A stretch of 6,591 nt of DNA from an uncultured Oscillospiraceae bacterium (lineage in GTDB: Bacteria > Bacillota > Clostridia > Oscillospirales > Acutalibacteraceae), in assembly GCA_905200265.1 (NCBI GenBank), contig CAJKJS010000081.1, positions 1 to 6,591 of the forward strand. Direction: 5' to 3'. The notes beneath the pieces were generated by a model, which was not told where the DNA came from, ran no database searches, and saw nothing but the letters and a program-made list of their open reading frames with translations. Position 1 is the first letter of the stretch, and the number at the start of each line of letters is the position of its first letter. Positions 1-4,256 of this stretch are shown here, piece by piece. The translations under genes and the position numbers were made by a program.

Positions 1-183
1 GTCGCTGTCAGTCAGGATAAGCAGGCCCCTGGTGGCGGCCAACCGGCGGAGCAGCGCCATTTTTTCGGGGTCTTTAAAAATACGGAACCCGCCTGTTTCG
101 ATAATAAGGCCATCCACCAGGGAAGAAAGTTTAATTTTATCGTATTTTCCTTCGACAATAATGGCTTCTTTGATGCGGATCAT
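1..183 (-). CDS. RNase M5-like toprim (DUF4093-type) protein, N-terminal fragment
   Basis: Only the first 61 codons are present and the gene runs off the left edge in frame. The fragment is a toprim half-domain: an N-terminal strand ending in the catalytic glutamate (IIVEGKYD, Glu11), the segment IIETGGFRIFKDPEK (about residues 27-41), and the acidic DxD pair at the end of LILTDSD (Asp59 and Asp61). This layout is that of RNase M5 (rnmV, COG1658), which trims precursor 5S rRNA in Bacillota. The EGKYDKIKLS and GGFRIFKD wording is closer to the DUF4093 toprim subgroup than to Bacillus RnmV, so the 5S rRNA role is an inference. The family is usually about 180 residues, so roughly two thirds is missing. 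The ATG overlaps the holA stop codon by 4 nt (ATGA), which suggests translational coupling. The start is supported by an AAAGGGG site 11 nt upstream. The toprim call is firm; the choice between true RnmV and a paralogue is open. Confidence 0.85.
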   Translation of the reverse strand, partial: MIRIKEAIIVEGKYDKIKLSSLVDGLIIETGGFRIFKDPEKMALLRRLAATRGLLILTDSD

Positions 184-1232
184 GTATCGTAACGCCCCTT
201 TGCCACCAGCAAAATGCGGGTGATCAGTTTTTCCAGCAACACCCGTTTGGAAACCCGTGTGCTTTTCATCTGAATATCGGTTTCCATCAGCAGGGAAAGG
301 ATTTGCCGCAACTGCCCGGAGGACAAGCCACGCATATCCCGCTGAGCATTGCGTAAACGGAATTCTTTTCCTTTATAATCAAACCACTGAGCCGGAGTAT
401 GATACGTTCCCCCGCTTTCCAGCGCTACCTGTACCCGGTACATATCAACAAACGCTGACGACAGTACAGCCAAAATGGAAATGGGTTCTTCATTTTGATA
501 AAAAAGCTGATCCAGTAACTGCAAAGAGCGGTCGTACTGCCCCCCGGCCAGCGCATTGGACAACATAAAAACCGTTGTCTCCATATTGCGGGCTACCACT
601 TTTTCGATGTGTTCCCGGGTAATGGTTCCCTGCCCCACAAAAGCACACAATTTGCGAATTTCATTTTGCAGGGTTTGCAGGTCGCTGCCGCTACTGCTGA
701 TAATCAGCCCTGCTTCCCGGCGCGACAGTTCGCAGTGCCGGCGGGAAGCTTCCTGACATAACCATTTTTCCAGTTCCGGACCCGTTCGTTTAGGAAATTC
801 CACCACGGTTCCACTGCGCCCGGCCTGCTGAAGAAAACTGCGCCATTTGGCATTTTTCTTTCCGTCAATCGTAACGGCCGAATAATAAAACAGGCACACC
901 GTAGTGTCAGGTACACTTTTCATGTTTTCTAGTAAGCGGGTCTGTTCGTCCGACGAAAGGGTATCTACCGGATAATCCGACACCGTCACCAGTTTCTGTT
1001 CCGCCATAAAGGGAAGGGCTTCCACGGCCGTAAAAATATCCTCGACCGAAGCATCCTGGTCAAACTGCTGCAAGTTAAAATCGGGAAACGGCAGCTTTTT
1101 TTCCATGTCGGCGATGAACTTTTGAGCCGCCCGCAGCGCGAGGTACGATTCTTCTCCGTATAAAAGCACCAGCCCGGAAAGCGCCCCGGCCGCGCGTTTT
1201 TTTCGGAATTCTTCTTCGGTGATCACCGGCAT
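180..1232 (-). CDS. holA: DNA polymerase III subunit delta (clamp-loader HolA)
   Basis: This encodes the delta subunit of the DNA polymerase III clamp loader, which opens the beta sliding clamp so it can be placed on primed DNA at the replication fork. The protein has 350 residues, close to the usual 330-350. Family landmarks appear in order: the N-terminal strand and P-loop-like turn LVLLYGEESYLAL (21-33), the clamp-contacting hydrophobic segment ALPFMAEQKLVTV (72-84), the domain II element SDLQTLQNEIRKL (183-195), the segment TVFMLSNALAGG (220-231), and the C-terminal collar helices around EEPISILAVLSSAF (248-261) and ETDIQMKST (317-325). As is normal for delta, there is no functional Walker A nucleotide site. 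The ATG directly abuts the comEC stop codon, and the stop overlaps the next gene's start. comEC followed by holA is also found in Bacillus, although there rpsT comes after holA. No frameshift or truncation is seen. Confidence 0.96.
   Translation of the reverse strand: MPVITEEEFRKKRAAGALSGLVLLYGEESYLALRAAQKFIADMEKKLPFPDFNLQQFDQDASVEDIFTAVEALPFMAEQKLVTVSDYPVDTLSSDEQTRLLENMKSVPDTTVCLFYYSAVTIDGKKNAKWRSFLQQAGRSGTVVEFPKRTGPELEKWLCQEASRRHCELSRREAGLIISSSGSDLQTLQNEIRKLCAFVGQGTITREHIEKVVARNMETTVFMLSNALAGGQYDRSLQLLDQLFYQNEEPISILAVLSSAFVDMYRVQVALESGGTYHTPAQWFDYKGKEFRLRNAQRDMRGLSSGQLRQILSLLMETDIQMKSTRVSKRVLLEKLITRILLVAKGRYDT
195..201 (-). promoter_or_regulatory. Ribosome binding site of the toprim gene
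   Basis: AAAGGGG on the minus strand, 11 nt before the ATG at 183-181, lies inside the last codons of holA. It supports the start that overlaps the holA stop codon (ATGA), so the downstream gene is probably translated by ribosomes that have just finished holA. Confidence 0.6.
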
Positions 1233-3272
1233 TTACCTTCCACTTCCTTCCAATTTCCATTCACCCTGCGTGTTTTGATAAAACGAGAGAGTTTGTTCAT
1301 AATCAAGTTCTAACAGCCACTGACCGGGCACGGTTTTTTCTGTTTTAGTGGATACCACCGTCAACGTGCTTTGCAGCAAGCCGACCTTTTCCGGGACTTC
1401 CACTAGCAGCAGGATATCGGGTTGCCGGTAGGATTCGGGAATCTCGTCAGCGTTACAACCCGATAGGCAAATCAGCATCGTCAGCCCTTGTAAATCCAGG
1501 GAAATCGCTTCTTCGGTACGCCATCGTACCGAAGATTGAGGAAACGACCACAACGCCTGGGTCTGCTCCTGCAAAGATAAAAGTTCCCCATCGGAAAACC
1601 CGGTACTGTAAATAACTTCACCCCGTCCCTGGTACGCCGCCAACACAGCCATCTGTTCCCCCGTCACCTGAATGGTGATCATGGGAAAAGCGGCCCGGTT
1701 CCATAAGCGAATGATGAGCAATCCTACAAGCAGACATGCGCTGCATCCGGCCGCTACCAGGGGCATCGGTTTTTTCCACCGCACCAGACATCCCACAGCA
1801 GCCAGCAAACAGACTCCACCGCCCCACAAGCACGCCGTAGCCGGTTCCACCACGACCCCAGCCAGCGGAAGCGAAGCAAACCATGACGCAGCGTTGCTCA
1901 TAAACACGGCGGCTTTTCCTGCAAGCAGATAACAAAAGGCTCCCGAAACCCCCAGTACCGTACACACCCCGCCCAGTAGCGTACCGATGAGCACCACCAT
2001 GCAGGGAATTTGCAGTACGAAATTGGAAGCTACCGCCCACAGAGAGAATTCTCCGAAAACCAGCAACAAAACCGGCAAGGTAAACAGGGACGCCGCCAGC
2101 GATACTCCAGCGGCACTGATCATGATTTGCAGCAAGCCCGTCATGCGGGGATGCTGCAAAAACCAAGCATGCGCCTGTTTTTTCGCCTGCCACCAAGCAT
2201 AGACCCGGGGTTGCAGCAGTAAAATACCGGCGGTAGCTGAAAACGAGAGCAGTAGTCCCGTATCCCCTGCTGCCAGCGGATTGATAAGGCAAATGATGAG
2301 CGCCGCCGCTCCCAGGGAATTGAGGCCGTCACTTTTGCGCATACAGGCTTGCCCTACGATAAATAAAAGCTGCATAATCGCACTGCGCTGCACGGAAAAA
2401 CCAAACCCTGTCAAACAGGCAAATAGGAAAATACCGGCCGCGCAACACAAACAGCGCACCCATCGGTTCGTTCGGCGCAAAAGGAGTGACAGACACTGCA
2501 CCACAATGGAAAGATGCATACCGGAAACCACCAGCAAAGCGGATGCCCCGGCCCGGCGAAAATCGGTTTCTACCGCTTGCGGCAGAGATTCCTTTTCTCC
2601 CAACGCAATCGCCGCACAAATTTTGGCCGGGATATCGGGCAAAACGGTATGTAAGCTATCGGAAATTTGATTTTTGATCCGCACAATCAGGGAAACTTCT
2701 CCTTCCCCTTCTTCCACGGTAACATCTTCATACTCATATAGCCAGCATAGAAGCGGCATCCCACGGGATTCGTAATAACTGCGGGATGAAATCCCGGTTC
2801 CCTCAGGCGCATACAGATGGACTTTGCCTGTAAGAGTATCGCCCGCTTGCACCGGTAAGGCCCGGCCCACGCTCAGCCGAATCGGGTATTCATAATGAAT
2901 TTCCTCTTCCTCATCGTCAGTAAGAATCATCAGCTTTTGCGGCGTGAGTGTATACACAAACCGGCCGCTGCTGCTTTTTTCAGGGTCACCATTTACGACC
3001 GCCGTTAAGATGGCATCTTGGTCCTGCCACGTTTCCCGTACATCCTCCATTGCGAGCCGAGGGAACGAAACATAGAAAAAGGAAATCGCCAGCAAAAGGC
3101 ACAACACGGGCCAAACCACCGTCCGACGCAGTAGCGGCACCAAAAGACAGATGACGCCGCCCACCAGGAACCCTGCCGTCAGATACCGGCAAACCGAAGC
3201 GGGACAAAAAACAGCGGCCGCCAGCGCGAAAAGAATCCACATTCCGATCCACGCAAGAGGCCGCTGTTTCAT
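1233..3272 (-). CDS. comEC: ComEC/Rec2 family DNA-uptake channel protein with degenerate C-terminal domain
   Basis: ComEC is the inner-membrane channel that passes single-stranded DNA into the cytoplasm during natural transformation. The 679-residue protein shows hydrophobic segments at about 8-25, 31-48 and 53-70, then a soluble DUF4131/OB-fold-like part (about 75-195). The competence domain follows: ALGEKESLP (223-231), the signature LLVVSGMHLSIV (246-257), LTGFGFSVQRSAIM (287-300), NPLAAGDTGLLLSFSATAGI (331-350) and the stretch from FTLPVLLLVFGEF (397-409) to NFVLQIP (417-423). Further hydrophobic segments reach residue 523. The last 150 residues start like a ComEC metallo-beta-lactamase domain (MITIQVTGEQMAVL, 531-544; VIYSTG, 553-558) but contain no histidine, so the HxHxDH metal site is absent. 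Bacillus ComEC is about 100 residues longer. The ATG has an AAAGGGAG site 7 nt upstream. The reading frame is uninterrupted. Family assignment is firm; whether it works in transformation is unknown, and no comEA or comEB is in view. Confidence 0.93.
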   Translation of the reverse strand: MKQRPLAWIGMWILFALAAAVFCPASVCRYLTAGFLVGGVICLLVPLLRRTVVWPVLCLLLAISFFYVSFPRLAMEDVRETWQDQDAILTAVVNGDPEKSSSGRFVYTLTPQKLMILTDDEEEEIHYEYPIRLSVGRALPVQAGDTLTGKVHLYAPEGTGISSRSYYESRGMPLLCWLYEYEDVTVEEGEGEVSLIVRIKNQISDSLHTVLPDIPAKICAAIALGEKESLPQAVETDFRRAGASALLVVSGMHLSIVVQCLSLLLRRTNRWVRCLCCAAGIFLFACLTGFGFSVQRSAIMQLLFIVGQACMRKSDGLNSLGAAALIICLINPLAAGDTGLLLSFSATAGILLLQPRVYAWWQAKKQAHAWFLQHPRMTGLLQIMISAAGVSLAASLFTLPVLLLVFGEFSLWAVASNFVLQIPCMVVLIGTLLGGVCTVLGVSGAFCYLLAGKAAVFMSNAASWFASLPLAGVVVEPATACLWGGGVCLLAAVGCLVRWKKPMPLVAAGCSACLLVGLLIIRLWNRAAFPMITIQVTGEQMAVLAAYQGRGEVIYSTGFSDGELLSLQEQTQALWSFPQSSVRWRTEEAISLDLQGLTMLICLSGCNADEIPESYRQPDILLLVEVPEKVGLLQSTLTVVSTKTEKTVPGQWLLELDYEQTLSFYQNTQGEWKLEGSGR
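1236..1251 (-). promoter_or_regulatory. Repeated purine-rich ribosome binding site of holA, inside the comEC tail
   Basis: The minus strand reads GGAAGGAAGTGGAAGG, then TAA (comEC stop) and ATG (holA start) with no gap. The proximal GGAAGG is only 3 nt from the ATG, which is close for initiation. The distal GGAAGGAA is about 12 nt away, so it may be the working site. These bases also encode the last ComEC residues EGSGR. This arrangement fixes the holA start and predicts coupled translation. Confidence 0.6.
1510..1535 (-). repeat. Perfect 11-bp inverted repeat with 4-nt loop inside comEC
   Basis: On the minus strand, arm TCTTCGGTACG, loop ATGG and arm CGTACCGAAGA form a perfect stem; the next flanking pair (A-A) does not match. 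It lies in codons for SSVRWRTEE (ComEC residues about 580-588) in the degenerate C-terminal part. No T-run follows on either strand, so it is not an intrinsic terminator. It could be a hairpin in the mRNA, or chance. Confidence 0.6.
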
Positions 3273-3279
3273 GGCTTTT

Positions 3280-3287
3280 CTCCCTTT
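3280..3287 (-). promoter_or_regulatory. Ribosome binding site of comEC
   Basis: AAAGGGAG on the minus strand lies 7 nt before the ATG at 3272-3270, in the 29-nt gap after the phosphoribosyltransferase gene. It decides for this ATG as the comEC start. Confidence 0.75.
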
Positions 3288-3301
3288 AATCCTGCCGCTT
3301 T

Positions 3302-3844
3302 TTACTTAAAGAACAACGGCAACGGTTCCAAATACAGAATATCCGTACGGTCTTTGGCATCGCCTTCAGCCAGCACCGCGGCACGACCGACAATATTCCC
3401 GCCAAACTTTTTCACCAGTACTTCGAGGGCCGCCAGCGATTCCCCGGTACTGATCACGTCATCCACGATCAGAACCCGTTTGCCATTGAGCTGACGGTAA
3501 TCGTCTTCCGCCAAATACAGCCGCTGTACATGGTCAGTCGTGATAGATTTTACTTCCACATACTGGGGGTCCACCATATAGGCTTTTACCCCTTTGCGAG
3601 CTACCACATAGTGGCCACAGCCCTGGCGCGCCATTTCGTAGGCCAGCGGAATGCCCTTGCTTTCGGCGGTAATGACCACATCATGTTCCGGGCAGATTTT
3701 CAGCAGAGCCGCTGCGGACTTTTCGGTGATTTCCACATCCCCGAACATGACAAATCCGGCAATATCCAGCGTATCACTGATGGGGCAAATGGGCAAATCC
3801 CGTTCGCACCCGGCGATGGTCATATGATAAAACTTCTGTTCCAT
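3302..3844 (-). CDS. APRT-like purine phosphoribosyltransferase (type I PRTase)
   Basis: This is a 180-residue cytoplasmic type I phosphoribosyltransferase. Such enzymes join a base to PRPP to make a nucleotide and release pyrophosphate. The PRPP-binding signature is clear at residues 124-136: hydrophobic VLIV, the paired aspartates Asp128-Asp129, then ISTGES. Upstream, ITAESKGIPLAYEMARQ (58-74) matches the ESRG region of adenine phosphoribosyltransferase. KGVKAYM (84-90) and the following stretch to about 116 fit the flexible catalytic loop. Length and order suit the Apt/Xpt group (COG0503). However, the usual APRT N-terminal motif (a phenylalanine-proline-rich segment followed by FKDITPLL) is missing and replaced by DLPICPISDTLDIAGFVMFG, so adenine as substrate is not secure; xanthine, guanine or a regulatory role are alternatives. 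The ATG follows a GAAGGGGG-type site about 10 nt upstream. It sits 36 nt after the HIT gene and 29 nt before comEC, in the same apparent operon. Confidence 0.88.
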   Translation of the reverse strand: MEQKFYHMTIAGCERDLPICPISDTLDIAGFVMFGDVEITEKSAAALLKICPEHDVVITAESKGIPLAYEMARQGCGHYVVARKGVKAYMVDPQYVEVKSITTDHVQRLYLAEDDYRQLNGKRVLIVDDVISTGESLAALEVLVKKFGGNIVGRAAVLAEGDAKDRTDILYLEPLPLFFK

Positions 3845-3854
3845 GTAAAATTAT

Positions 3855-3864
3855 CCCCCTTCTT
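3855..3864 (-). promoter_or_regulatory. Ribosome binding site of the phosphoribosyltransferase gene
   Basis: AAGAAGGGGG on the minus strand lies 10 nt before the ATG at 3844-3842, within the 36-nt gap after the HIT gene. The spacing is slightly long but the purine run is the only candidate. Confidence 0.65.
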
Positions 3865-3880
3865 TCGGCTTACGCTTCTA

Positions 3881-4222
3881 TCAGCCCGGAGGCCACGCCA
3901 TCGAACGTCCGCCAAGCAAATGGAAATGCAGGTGGCGTACCGACTGGCCGCCTTCTTCCCCGCAGTTGGTGACAATGCGGTATCCGCGCTCGAGGTTCAT
4001 TTCTTTCGCCAGGCGCGAAGCCACGCAGAAGATATGGGCCACCACATCGCTGTTTTCTTCGGTAATTTCGTCCGCACCGGCAATGTGTGCTTTAGGAATC
4101 AGCAGAATGTGTACCGGCGCCTGAGGGTCCAGATCTTTAAACGCCAGAATTTTTTCATCTTCGTACACTTTGTTGCTGGGGATTTCCCCCTTGGCAATTT
4201 TGCAGAAAATGCAATCGCTCAC
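3881..4222 (-). CDS. hinT: HIT family (HINT-type) nucleotide hydrolase
   Basis: This is a 113-residue histidine-triad protein of the HINT branch, cytoplasmic purine-nucleoside phosphoramidases that cleave AMP-linked amines and acyl adenylates. The triad HLHFHLL lies at residues 97-103, with His99 the expected nucleophile. The N-terminal CIFCKIAKGEIPS (4-16) holds the CxxC pair (Cys4, Cys7) typical of zinc-carrying HINT proteins, and IPKAHI (42-47) is the conserved strand and histidine before the central helix. The C-terminus GGRSMAWPPG is the usual family ending, so the protein is complete at the normal 110-120 residues. The start is GTG, chosen because a strong AAAGGAGG site lies 7 nt upstream and the SDCIFCKI sequence begins HINT proteins directly. 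The gene follows alaS by 34 nt. HINT enzymes are known to act on aminoacyl-adenylates made by tRNA synthetases, so the pairing is suggestive, but a link to AlaRS here is inference. Confidence 0.95.
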   Translation of the reverse strand: MSDCIFCKIAKGEIPSNKVYEDEKILAFKDLDPQAPVHILLIPKAHIAGADEITEENSDVVAHIFCVASRLAKEMNLERGYRIVTNCGEEGGQSVRHLHFHLLGGRSMAWPPG

Positions 4223-4229
4223 AAGAATT

Positions 4230-4237
4230 CCTCCTTT
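4230..4237 (-). promoter_or_regulatory. Strong ribosome binding site that fixes the GTG start of the HIT gene
   Basis: AAAGGAGG on the minus strand matches the anti-Shine-Dalgarno sequence closely and lies 7 nt before GTG at 4222-4220. It is the best ribosome binding site in the window and settles the non-ATG start. Confidence 0.85.
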
Positions 4238-4256
4238 CCAGACTGTTGTTTTTTAC

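Noticed and set aside
32..223. Small plus-strand open frame at the left edge
   Set aside because: The opposite strand encodes a recognisable toprim domain with the catalytic Glu and DxD, so the plus-strand frame is a shadow.
1510..1535. Intrinsic terminator at the comEC hairpin
   Set aside because: No T-run follows the stem on either strand, and it lies well inside the open comEC frame.
1233..1700. Frameshift that destroyed the ComEC beta-lactamase domain
   Set aside because: I saw no alternative frame in this stretch carrying histidine-rich HxHxDH-like sequence, and the existing frame retains opening strands of the domain and ends exactly at the holA start.
1618..2292. Minus-strand open frame (224 codons) within comEC in another frame
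   Set aside because: It overlaps the conserved competence-domain helices of ComEC entirely and its Gly/Arg-rich translation has no recognisable domain.
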